Of a DNA stretch of 64,000 bases, positions 12,003 through 20,429 are shown piece after piece. Made by a program: the position numbers and the translations under genes. Numbering within the stretch: position 1 is the first letter of the stretch; each line of letters starts with the position of its first letter. Origin of the DNA: DATFVJ01 sp963712955 (GTDB taxonomy: Bacteria > Actinomycetota > Actinomycetes > Streptosporangiales > Streptosporangiaceae); assembly GCA_963712955.1 (NCBI GenBank), contig CAVQKF010000022.1, forward strand, positions 1 through 64,000, given 5' to 3'. Below the pieces are notes generated by a model, which made no database searches, was not told the DNA's origin, and saw only the letters and a list, made by a program, of their open reading frames with translations.

Positions 12003-12858
12003 GTGGTGAGTGTCATCGTCCCCGCGCACAACGAGGCCCGTGTGATCGGGCGCCTGCTCGGCCAGCTTGTGTCCAACGCCGCGCCGGATGAGCTTGACGT
12101 GATCGTCGTGGCCAACGGCTGCACCGATGATACGGCCAGCGTGGCGGCGTCGTTCGGCCCGCCGGTCCGGGTGCTTTCCATTCCTGTCGCCTCCAAGCGC
12201 GAGGCCCTCGTGGCCGGCGACCAGGCCGCCTGCGGCTTCCCGCGCATCTACGTCGACGCCGACGTCGAAATCGGAACCGCGGATATGCGGGCGCTCGATG
12301 CGGCGCTGCGGCGTCCAGGGGTGCTCGCCGCGGCGCCCGAACGCGAGCTCGCGCTGGCTGGCCGCCCCTGGCTGATCCGCTGGTACTACGACGTGTGGAC
12401 ACGGCTTCCGGAGGTCCGGCGCGGGCTGTTCGGGCGGGGCGTCGTAGGCGTAAGCGAAGCGGGCCACGTACGCATCGCCAGCCTGCCGCCCATCCTCGCC
12501 GACGACCTTGCCGCGTCGCTCTGGTTCGCGCCGCGGGAGCGCACCATCGCGGCAGGCGCACGGGTCGTCGTCCACCCGCCAAGGACCGTCTCCGACTTGC
12601 TCCGCCGACGGGTTCGCGCCACGGTGGGAGTGACGCAGATCCAACGGGCGCATGCCGAAGGAGCTGGGGGCGCACCTGACACCACAGCACGGACGCGCCC
12701 GGCTGACCTGCTCACGATCGCCCGTAAAGGTCCCGCGATGGCGCCGCGAGTGGCGGTGTTCCTGGCCGTGGCCGTGGTCGCACGGACACAGGGCCCGCCG
12801 TGCGGTGGCGCGGGGCGATTATTCGACGTGGCTGCGCGACGAGAGCAGCCGCAGCTAA
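12003..12858 (+). CDS. Family 2 glycosyltransferase (frame break near the C-terminus)
   Basis: A GTG start at 12003 or 12006 opens VSVIVPAHNEARVIGRLLGQ, the GT-A nucleotide-binding beginning. CTDDTASVAASFGPPV follows, then the DxD motif in FPRIYVDADVEIG that binds metal and nucleotide-sugar. ILADDLAASLWF and VVVHPPRTVSDLLRRRVRA form the acceptor half. Near 12790 the natural C-terminus (ARGDYSTWLRDESSRS, ending at 12858) lies one frame away, so a single indel is likely. The gene converges with the next glycosyltransferase on the other strand. It probably extends a surface polysaccharide. The donor is unknown. Confidence 0.82.
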
Positions 12859-12912
12859 GCGGCACCTGAGGCACCGGGTCCATGCCTGCGCAGCATTCGG
12901 AAGCAACAGGTT

Positions 12913-13934
12913 TCACGATGCCGCGCGTGACACCGGGCGCACCGTTCGGGATAGGGACGCCGGCGTCATCCACTCGGAGCCGGCGCGACCCGTCCCCGCC
13001 GCCAACCGCACGCGCGCGGCCCAGAGCGCCCGCCAGTCGGCTCCCTGAGTGGTCGGCCGTCGCTGACGCGCCGGTGAGGCCGAGCCCTTAACCCTGCTTG
13101 TGGCGGCGCGCAGGAAAACGCCGGTGAGCAGCAGGCCGACGCCGGGCCGCGGACCCGGGCGCGACATGCCGCCGGGAAGGGGGACCTTGCCGGTATAGAG
13201 CAGAACCAGCTTGCGCGTGCTCGACGAGATTTGCCGCCTTCGTGCTGGCAGACCGCGCGGGCGGTCACCATGGGGCGGTATCCGCGCGCGGCGGCACGCA
13301 GGCAGAAGTCGGCGTCCTCGGCGTACATGAAGAAGGCCGAATCGAAGCCATCGAGTTCTTCCCACAGTTCCCGCTTTACTGGCATGAAAGCCCCGCTGAC
13401 CACGGGCGCGACTCGTTCCTGCCCTGGGTCGGATGTCCATGGCCGGGCCGATTCAGGGTCAAACATCGGGCTGCCTGGCAGCAGGCTGCAAAGGCCGAGG
13501 GCGAAGCACAGTGCCGACCATGGTGTCGGCCTCCGCCACCACGAACGAGGGTCACGGTCCCATCCCGCGTGGACAAAACGGCCCCCAACGATGCCTGCGG
13601 ACGGATGGTTTTGGGCGCACCCGAGCAGCGCGCCGATCGCGTCCTTGGCGATAGCGGTGTCTGGATTGAGGAACAGCAGCCAGCGGCCGTGCGCGCCTGC
13701 GGCACCGAGCCGGCAGCCGTCCGCGAAACCGCCGTTGACCGTCCGCTCGATGACCCGCGCGCGCAGTGCCGCCGACTGGGCCGCCAATTGGGCCGCCAAT
13801 TGGGCCGCCTCGGCGGTGCCATCACCCGACGCGTTGTCGACCACGATCACTTCCATCCCGATGGCCGGCGCCGCCTTTTCCAGCGCTTTCAGGCACCGCG
13901 TGATATCGGCGCGGTTGCGGTGGGTGACGACCAC
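12913..13934 (-). CDS. Rhamnosyltransferase-type GT2 enzyme (frame break near the C-terminus)
   Basis: A GTG start encodes VVTHRNRADITRCLKALEKA, then VIVVDNASGDGTAEAAQL, WLLFLNPDTAIAKDAIGALL (DxD-like metal site) and FMYAEDADFCLRAAARGYRP (ED catalytic-base region). This is the layout of rhamnosyltransferase-like GT2 enzymes. Near 13220 the expected tail (TRKLVLLYTGKVPLPGGM to RTVRPVSRAAS) continues in a neighbouring frame, so one indel is likely. After DGTAEA there is a short AAQLAAQLAAQ repeat caused by a tandem 12-bp duplication at 13777-13812. The start codon is not certain, because the frame is open further upstream without a good ribosome-binding site. Confidence 0.8.
13777..13812. repeat. 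Tandem 12-bp repeat inside the GT2 gene
   Basis: The unit GGGCCGCCAATT is repeated about three times in frame and produces AAQL repeats in the glycosyltransferase just after its DGTAEA segment. It looks like replication slippage. Confidence 0.8.
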
Positions 13935-14122
13935 GACCGACAGGCCCTCGCGGCTGCTGATGTGCGCCTGGTCGCCTTTGGCCTGCTGTTCCCGTTGACC
14001 GGTTCGGCATGTGCTCGAGCACCCTTCCGCTGCGGCTTAGGGACGCGGCGATCGAGCTGGGAGACACCGCCGCGCCCCCGTCCCCAATACGTCACCTGAA
14101 CGGCTACGCGAATGTGGCGCAT

Positions 14123-14452
14123 GGCCTGTGAAGCTTCGGCTAGTAGACGCCCGAGACCCCTGCATGGTTGCCCGTGAGCGGCGCAGCATTGTTCTGGCCC
14201 TCCGTTAGACCTCGACGTGGAATCGCGCGGTCCATGCTCGGACGGGAATCCGCGTTAGCGGCGGTACCGGGGCCTCGCTCCCGAGAATCGTACAAATGAC
14301 GTCAACCGGTTGATTGCGGCGCGCGTCTTCATGACGGGCAGCATGTCGCGGCAGGCGCCGCCGGCAACAGCCGGGGCCGCCGGCAACAGCCGGGTCTGGC
14401 CGCCGTGCCGCGGTATGGGTGGGTCCGCTCAGGCAGAGGGGGGCGGTCGGGT
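14123..14452. other. Intergenic region upstream of the sugar-phosphate transferase
   Basis: No convincing gene lies here between two divergent glycan genes. It holds a perfect 19-bp tandem duplication (GCCGCCGGCAACAGCCGGG at 14357-14375 and 14376-14394), 58 bp upstream of the preferred ATG at 14453. Promoters for one or both flanking genes are expected in this interval, but no clear -10/-35 pair could be picked. Confidence 0.5.
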
Positions 14453-15940
14453 ATGAGGGGTCGTTCAGGGGTGGCGGAGCGCGGCCGGTTGGAGCTGGCG
14501 CGGCCGCGGGCCAGTTTGGTTCCTGTCGTCAAGGCGGCCGGTCCGGCCGCCTGGATGGGCAGGTATCTGCGCGGCGTGGTGGCCGTGGACGTTCTTTGCG
14601 CGTTCGCGGCCGGCGTTTTCGCGCTGCTGGTGCGCTTCGACGGCGAGCCGCGGCTGCCGGCGGATTATCTGGCGTTCACCTTGGTGCTGCCGGTCCTGTG
14701 GCTGGCGGCGGCGGCGCTGGCCGGTGCCTACGACGCGCGGTTCATCGGGGTCGGGCCGGAGGAGTTCCGCCGGGTGCTGAACGCGGCGGTGAGCCTGACC
14801 GCCGCGGTGGCGATCATCGCCTATGCGACGAAAACCCAGGTGGCCCGCGGTTATGTGGTGATCGCGCTGCCGGCCGCGGCGGTGGTGGACCTGGCCGCGC
14901 GCTGGTGGCTGCGCAAGCGGCTGCACCGGCGGCGCAGCGTGGGGCTGTGCATGCGCCGGGTGGTGGCCGTCGGCCACCGGGAGGCCGTGAGCAGCCTGAT
15001 TACCGAGCTCCGCCGTGAGCACTACCACGGCCTGGGCGTCGTGGCGGTGTGCCTGCCCGATGGGCGGCTGACCTCGCAGGAGGTCGAGGGCATCGCCGTG
15101 CATGGCAATCTCAACGACATCACGGCGGCGGTCCGCCAGTACGGCGCGGACACGGTGGCGGTGCTCGGCTGCCCGGAGATGGACGGGCTGCGGCTGCGCC
15201 GGCTTGCCTGGGAACTGGAGAAGACGGCCACGGATCTGTGTGTCGCGCCCGCGCTGCTGGATGTGGCGGGCCCGCGCACCACGATCAGGCCGGTGGCGGG
15301 GCTGCCGCTGCTGCATGTGGATCACCCGGAGCTTGCCGGTGCCCGGCGGGTGGTCAAGGCGCTGTTCGACAAGGCGGCGGCGGCCGCGGGCCTGCTCGCG
15401 CTCGCCCCGCTGCTCGCGCTGATCGTGGTCGCCATCCGGGTCCGTGAGGGGGGGCCTGCGCTGTTCCGGCAGACCAGGGTGGGCAAGAACGGCCGCACGT
15501 TCACCGTCTTCAAGTTCCGTACCATGGTGATCGACGCCGAGGAACGCAAGAAGCAGCTCACCGGGCACAACGACTTCGACGGGCTGCTTTTCAAGATCCG
15601 CGGCGATCCCCGTATCACCCGGACCGGTGCCTGGCTGCGCCGCTATTCACTCGATGAGCTGCCGCAGCTGTTCAATGTGCTGCTTGGCGAAATGTCGCTG
15701 GTCGGGCCCCGCCCGCCACTGCCGGATGAGGCCGCCAGATACGGCGACTACGTGCGGCGGCGGCTCGCCGTCAAGCCCGGCCTCACCGGGCTGTGGCAGG
15801 TGAATGGCAGATCCGATCTGTCCTGGGAGGAATCAGTACGGCTTGATCTGCGCTATGTGGAGAATTGGTCGTTCGCACTCGACCTGCAGATCCTTTGGAG
15901 GACCTGGTCAGCGGTGGCCCGCGGATCGGGCGCCTACTAG
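14453..15940 (+). CDS. Polyprenyl-phosphate sugar-1-phosphate transferase (WbaP/CpsE type)
   Basis: This 495-residue membrane enzyme is intact. Hydrophobic segments near residues 35-55, 70-95 and 105-130 are followed by a CoA-binding-like domain (RRVVAVGHREAVSSLITELR), another membrane stretch (AAAAAGLLALAPLLALIVVA), and the C-terminal catalytic domain. The domain's motifs are TVFKFRTMVIDAEERKKQ, LRRYSLDELPQLFNVLLGEM, SLVGPRPPLPDEAARY and KPGLTGLWQVNGRSDLSWEE. It loads the first sugar phosphate onto undecaprenyl phosphate and so primes assembly of the repeat unit of the exopolysaccharide encoded around it. The frame is open from 14405, but the ATG at 14453 is a more usual start. It is the only long unbroken gene of the 1-16 kb glycan locus. 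Confidence 0.92.
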   Translation: MRGRSGVAERGRLELARPRASLVPVVKAAGPAAWMGRYLRGVVAVDVLCAFAAGVFALLVRFDGEPRLPADYLAFTLVLPVLWLAAAALAGAYDARFIGVGPEEFRRVLNAAVSLTAAVAIIAYATKTQVARGYVVIALPAAAVVDLAARWWLRKRLHRRRSVGLCMRRVVAVGHREAVSSLITELRREHYHGLGVVAVCLPDGRLTSQEVEGIAVHGNLNDITAAVRQYGADTVAVLGCPEMDGLRLRRLAWELEKTATDLCVAPALLDVAGPRTTIRPVAGLPLLHVDHPELAGARRVVKALFDKAAAAAGLLALAPLLALIVVAIRVREGGPALFRQTRVGKNGRTFTVFKFRTMVIDAEERKKQLTGHNDFDGLLFKIRGDPRITRTGAWLRRYSLDELPQLFNVLLGEMSLVGPRPPLPDEAARYGDYVRRRLAVKPGLTGLWQVNGRSDLSWEESVRLDLRYVENWSFALDLQILWRTWSAVARGSGAY

Positions 15941-16042
15941 GAGACGCTGAATAACACCTTTTGCGGTCACTCCACAGGGCTTTGACCTGCGAACTTATAA
16001 ACGCAATCGGTCGAATTTGGGCCTTGTTCAGCAGGCTCCTAG
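15937..16042. mobile_element. Possible MITE or paired IS ends (106 bp)
   Basis: The segment begins CTAGGAGACGCTGAATAAC and ends with GTTCAGCAGGCTCCTAG, whose reverse complement is CTAGGAGCCTGCTGAAC. The arms therefore form an imperfect terminal inverted repeat of about 17 bp around an AT-richer core. The left arm contains the stop codon of the sugar-phosphate transferase. No transposase is inside. It could be a miniature element or the leftover ends of an excised insertion sequence. Copies elsewhere in the genome would decide. Confidence 0.4.
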
Positions 16043-16130
16043 CTGGGCCCGGCCGCCACACGCCAGGAGCCACCGAGCCGGCACCACCCAGGGATGAATA
16101 GCTACAGGAATTTCTCCGGGCAACTCGCCG

Positions 16131-18427
16131 TCACCCCTTCCCTGTCGAAGTCAGTGATCTTTCGGAGGGTCTAGCCCCGCCGATCCGGAAGTCCGGGTCG
16201 AGATAGGTCATCGCGAGCAGGACGAAGATGTTGGCGAGGACGGGAACGCTGTAGCGCAGCGGCCGGGGCGCGGCCTGGTCGGAGACCGAGGTGAAGCCGC
16301 CGTCGGGATTCTGCCGGGCCAGCAGATATCGGGTGCCGTTGCGGACCGCGGTGGAATGGCGGTGATCGTGGACGAGGGCCATGAGGGTGTAGGAGGTGCT
16401 CATCGGGTCGCTGGGAGCGTCTGGTGTCTGGCCCCAGCCGCCGTCGTCGTTGGCCGTGACGAGCAGTCGGCGCTGCATCGCGCTGATCGCGGGAAGGAGA
16501 CGTCTTTGGTGCCTCGCCGGGTTGTGGTCGTACTCCGAGCGCAGGGCGTACAGGGCGCGGAACATGGCGTTGGATTCGCTGAGGCTCCAGCTGCGCTCGA
16601 AGGTTCCGTCTGGCTGCTGGGCGTCGAGGAGGAAGCCGGTCGCGCGGTCCAGCAGTGACTGGTGGATCCATCGGTGGGGGGACAGCGCCATGATGGTGTC
16701 GGCGGTCATGGTGGGTTCGGGGACGGTACCGGGCAGGTAGGTGGGGACTCCGCCGTCGGGCCTGACGCGCTCGCACAGGAAGTCCCGTCCGCGGGTGATG
16801 TGCGGCTGGTAGCGGGCGGGGCGAGGGTGTGCAGGAAGGCCAGGACGTGGGTCGTGGTGTCGACGTCGGTCTGGAGGACGTCCTCGGCGTAGGCCCAGCC
16901 GCCGTCGCAGCTTTGCTGGGCGGCGAGGTAGTCGCCCATCGCCAGGAGGGTGGCGCGGGGCGCTCCGGCTCTGGCGAGGGACAGGCCTGCCGTGGCGGTG
17001 GCGAAGATCTCCTCGCTGACGATGAACGGCATGCCCCCGTCGAGGTTCTGGCCGGCGGTCAGGGAGTCGATGCCCTCCCGGATCAGACGGTGGCCGGGAA
17101 GGACGCGGTTGAGTGCGAGCAGGGCGAACAGATGGGAGAAGGTCTGCCGTTCCACGACTCCGCGCCGCTGCCCCTGCTCGGTCATGCGCAGGAGCCGGAT
17201 GGTGAGCTCGGGCGGTACCGGCGCCGGGGTGTTGAGGTGGTGGATCGCGGCCAGGCGCAGCCGTGTCCAGGTGGCTTGGTCCCGGCGGTCGAAGGCGTCC
17301 GAGGGCGCGTCCACGTGGAACGGCTCGGGGCCGACCACGGCAAGGATCGCGGCCAGCGCGAGCTTCTTGCGGGCCGAGGAGTGCTGGGCGGCCCCTTCGA
17401 AGGTCTTGTCGATGAGACGTTCCCGGTCGGTGACGGGAATACCGTGCAGGACCGAGTCGATGACGGCGGCGTCGAACGGGTCGGCGGAGGTCTTCCGGCC
17501 GGCGAGGTAGTTCCTCAGGGCGCTCTGCTGGGCGGGGCGGATGCTTTCGCGGCGCAGCAGTGTCAGCATGAGGGCGGATTCGGTGACCCGGCTCTCGGCA
17601 TGACCGATGATCGCCCCTGAGGGGTGGATCTCGCTGAGGAGCCGCATGGTCAGCCGGTGTGCGGCGTCCCGCAGCTCGTGTGCGGGCGGCGGTGAGATGG
17701 AGATCGGTGATCGTCGGGGGTTCCCGGTCGCACGGTAGCTGAGGTGCGCGTGGTCGCGCAGCACGGATGGGAGGTTGTGACGGTCGGCGATCGGCCAGGC
17801 GTTGTCGCGGGCGAGCGCGAGCAGCGCTGGCGACCCTTCGAACACGATGGGATGCCCGGCGGACTGGAGGAGGTCGCGGTCGGCCAGCGAGTTCCCCATG
17901 GCCAGCGACCCGGCCCAGTCGATGGTCTCGCCGCCGGCCAGTTCCGTCGCCACCTGCCGTTTGGTTGTTGTCACCGCCGCGGTGACCCCTCCGGTGTACA
18001 GGCCGTCCTCACTGGCGAACCGGGCACCGCGGAACCGTTCCACGCCCAGGTCACCGGCCAGGAGTGCCACCAGCTCATGGGGGCCGCCGGAGATGAGCAT
18101 CGGCTCGAGTCCCGCCCGGCGCAGGGCCGCGACCATCGGCCCTGCGAAGTCGAAGACCCGTCCGCGCTGTTCGGCCCACACCTGGGCGATGATCTGGCTC
18201 ACCCTCCGGCACGGGGTGTCGGTGAGCAGGGCGGCGAACAGCTCCGTCATGCGGTCGGCGACGGGCTGGGTCTCCAGCCGGTGGCCCGGCACGCTCATGG
18301 CGTAGGCGTGCAGGCGGGCCCGCCGGTCCCGGGGGCGCCGGCCGGCGTCGACCAGCCGTTCGGGCAGCGATCCCGCCAGGGTCCCGGGAATCAGGGTGCC
18401 GTCGACGTCCAGGGCGGCGGCTCTCAT
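16131..18427 (-). CDS. HAD phosphatase-terpene cyclase beta-domain fusion, drimenyl-diphosphate-synthase-like (one frame break)
   Basis: Residues 1-220 are a HAD-IB phosphatase: nucleophile AALDVDGTLIPG, motif II PMLISGGPHELVALL, lysine in TTTKRQVATEL and acidic motif AMGNSLADRDLLQSAG. From about residue 260 to 765 follows an alpha-barrel terpene-cyclase domain with QW-like turns (GQNLDGGMPF, QQSCDGGWAYAEDVL, DDGGWGQTPDA, ARQNPDGGFTSVS). Its motif DVDTTTHVLAFLHTL is a DxDTT, the class II protonation motif of HAD-type drimane synthases. Such enzymes cyclise farnesyl diphosphate and the HAD part removes the diphosphate. One base is missing in a C-rich tract near 16810, which joins VLAFLHTLAP to RYQPHITRGRDFL in the next frame. 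The gene starts 16 bp after the flavoprotein stop, in the encapsulin operon. Confidence 0.78.
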
Positions 18428-18443
18428 CGGCCGTTTCTCTCTT

Positions 18444-20141
18444 TCACCAGGCGAACAGGGCGTCGAGGAAGGAGTTGGTGAAGACCCGGTGCGGGTCCAG
18501 CGAGTTCAGGGTGATGACGGCGGTGTCCCAGTTGGCCGTATGGAAGAGGTCGGAGCGGTAGGCGCCGGGGACGGCCTGGTCGCGGAAGTAGGAACCGCTC
18601 CAGGCCGATGAGCCCGTGTACCCCCAGCCCTTGGACCATTCGGGCCGGACCATCGCGTGTTCCCCCGTATAGTTCAGCAAGATCCATTCTTCGAGGTCGC
18701 GGTAGAACTCCTGTGCCCCGGGTGTGCCCGGGGCGGTCCCGGCGTTCAGCCAGACGACGACGTCCCAGGCAGGGCGGTCCAGGCGGGGGCGTGCGGCGGA
18801 CAGACTGGGCGGCAGGGCTCCGGGAACCTGGACGTCGCGGGGGTCGTCGAGGCCGGTGACGACGATGTTCACCGGGCCGTTGAGCGGATAGCAACCGGCC
18901 GCCGCACGCTCCGCCAGCGCGGTGGTCAGATGGAAGTAGAAATCGCTGACGACCCGTTGGACGCCGGCCCGGTCGGTGAGCACGGCATAGCCGTTGGTGT
19001 GCGAAGGCGGCGCATCGGACCCGGTGTACAGCAGGAGGTCCTTCGACCAGCCCCACAGGTCCCTCGTCATCGTCGAGGTCAGCTGGTCGCTGACGTGGGT
19101 CGCCCGCCGTTCCTGCCGGGCGGGGGTGAGAACGGGATCCTGAGCTCGCATCTTGGCTGCTTCCAGGGCCAGGGCGTCGGCGAAGGGATAGTTGTAGGGG
19201 CTCTCGACGTGCCGGGACTGGTCGGGCTTGGTCGGCGCCACACTCCAGGCCTTCAGCAGCGGTGCGGTGGTGTACGGCAGCCAGGCCACCTCGACCCGCC
19301 CGGTGCGCTCCACCCAGGCCGCGAAGCCATCGGGTCCCGCGGTGGCGGGCGGGGCGAACAGGGCGCTCGCGGGGATGGCGTCGAAGCTGCGGCAGCGCAG
19401 CCGCTGGTTGGCGCCGACCCGCAGGGTCACCTCGGTCACGAAGGACCGGCCGAGGTTCACCAGCAGCGCACTGATCTCAGGGTCGGCACGGGTGACGGTC
19501 CTGATCGCGTACTGTTCGGTGACGGCGTCCCAGGCCACGACCTTCAGCTGGAGGACGAGGTTGCTGAGCGTCCCAAAGGTGTGCCCGGGGGCGGGGCGTT
19601 CGTCCTGCGCCGTCGGGGCCGCCGCGCCATGGCCGTCGACCGCCAGCACCCCGCCCAGGCTGAGGCCTCCCGCCGTCGGCGCCGAGGTGACCCCGTCACC
19701 GGCGGCCTCCAGCTCGGTCAGCAGCCGCTCCAGGGTCACGCCGGTCTGCGCCGTCACCGAAGCGGGAACACCAGGGTGGACGGTGATCGAGGTCAGGTGC
19801 GTGGTGGTGTTCACGAGCAGCACGTCGGCCGATTCGTCGGGCGGGATGACCAGAGGCGACCAGTTGCGCCCCATCCCCAGCGGCCGGAGGCGCCACCCGT
19901 GGCGGTGGGCCCAGTTCGCGAGAACGGCCACCTCCTCCTCGCAGGCCGGCACCGCGGTCCAGACCCGTTTCACCTCGATCTCGCCGGACCTGTTCTCGAA
20001 TCCCCGCCCGTGCAGCGCGATCCCGGCAGGGAACTGCGGCGGGCGTGGCGGTGGCGTGCTGAGGGCAGGTGGGACGAGTCGTGCGGCTGATGTGCCGAGT
20101 CCGGTCGGGCAGGCGGGGACGATCGGGGACGCTGTCGGCAT
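18444..20141 (-). CDS. Type II cholesterol-oxidase-like FAD oxidase (VAO/PCMH fold), candidate encapsulin cargo
   Basis: The intact 565-residue protein aligns by eye over its length with vanillyl-alcohol-oxidase-fold cholesterol oxidases: ANWAHRHGWRLRPLG, THLTSITVHPGVPASVTAQT, SLGGVLAVDGHGAAAP, LGRSFVTEVTLRVGAN, the substrate domain SPYNYPFADALALEAAK, MVRPEWSKGWGYTGSSAW and the C-terminus LDPHRVFTNSFLDALFAW. Instead of a signal peptide it starts with about 38 residues rich in Pro/Ala/Ser (PPALSTPPPRPPQFP), so it should be cytoplasmic. The position normally holding the FAD-linking histidine (MHGW in the type II enzyme) reads GRNW, so FAD is probably not covalently bound there. It starts 15 bp after the shell-gene remnant. 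A terpenoid alcohol is a likelier substrate than cholesterol. Confidence 0.82.
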   Translation of the reverse strand: MPTASPIVPACPTGLGTSAARLVPPALSTPPPRPPQFPAGIALHGRGFENRSGEIEVKRVWTAVPACEEEVAVLANWAHRHGWRLRPLGMGRNWSPLVIPPDESADVLLVNTTTHLTSITVHPGVPASVTAQTGVTLERLLTELEAAGDGVTSAPTAGGLSLGGVLAVDGHGAAAPTAQDERPAPGHTFGTLSNLVLQLKVVAWDAVTEQYAIRTVTRADPEISALLVNLGRSFVTEVTLRVGANQRLRCRSFDAIPASALFAPPATAGPDGFAAWVERTGRVEVAWLPYTTAPLLKAWSVAPTKPDQSRHVESPYNYPFADALALEAAKMRAQDPVLTPARQERRATHVSDQLTSTMTRDLWGWSKDLLLYTGSDAPPSHTNGYAVLTDRAGVQRVVSDFYFHLTTALAERAAAGCYPLNGPVNIVVTGLDDPRDVQVPGALPPSLSAARPRLDRPAWDVVVWLNAGTAPGTPGAQEFYRDLEEWILLNYTGEHAMVRPEWSKGWGYTGSSAWSGSYFRDQAVPGAYRSDLFHTANWDTAVITLNSLDPHRVFTNSFLDALFAW

Positions 20142-20156
20142 GGGCGTGCCTTTCGC

Positions 20157-20346
20157 TCAGTGACCGTGTTCGACGCTCTCCAGCATGCCGAGGGCGTCGG
20201 GGACCGGCGCGGCGGCGGAGTAGCAGGCGCTGTCCAGGTAGGAGATGAGGGCCTGGTCGCTGACGCCCAGGAAGCGAACCGACAGGCTCTGCTGTTACTC
20301 ATCGGGGATGCCGGTCTGGTGAGGCCGATCACGCCCTGGTCCTCTT
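20157..20346 (-). pseudogene. C-terminal remnant of a second family 2 encapsulin gene
   Basis: The segment encodes GEEDQGVIGL, then after a one-base shift QTGIPDE, a TAA stop, and QQSLSVRFLGVSDQALISYL, ending with ACYSAAAPVPDALGMLESVE followed by HGH and a TGA. The intact shell protein just upstream ends GEEDQGVVGLHQTGIPDE, then RFMGVSDQAIISYLVSAYYS and LVPDALGVLQNVEVSRPFS. The remnant is clearly homologous but diverged. The rest of the gene is missing. The layout suggests that a two-shell-gene operon lost most of its second copy, perhaps by recombination with the first. The remnant's terminal TGA is 15 bp before the flavoprotein start. Confidence 0.85.
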
Positions 20347-20429
20347 CGCCACCCGGACCGCGAGGGTGCTTGGCTTGGGACAGGCCCGGGCGCCCCGCGC
20401 TGGCCAGCGGGCAGGGGCCGGTCAGCGCG

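Noticed and set aside
18657..20090. Long open frame (477 codons) on the + strand opposite the flavoprotein gene
   Set aside because: It is a high-GC shadow frame, Gly/Arg-rich without motifs. The minus-strand product is a clear enzyme.
18444..20141. Annotating the flavoprotein simply as cholesterol oxidase
   Set aside because: The FAD-linking histidine and the catalytic Glu/Arg pair appear replaced, there is no export signal, and the context is terpene biosynthesis.
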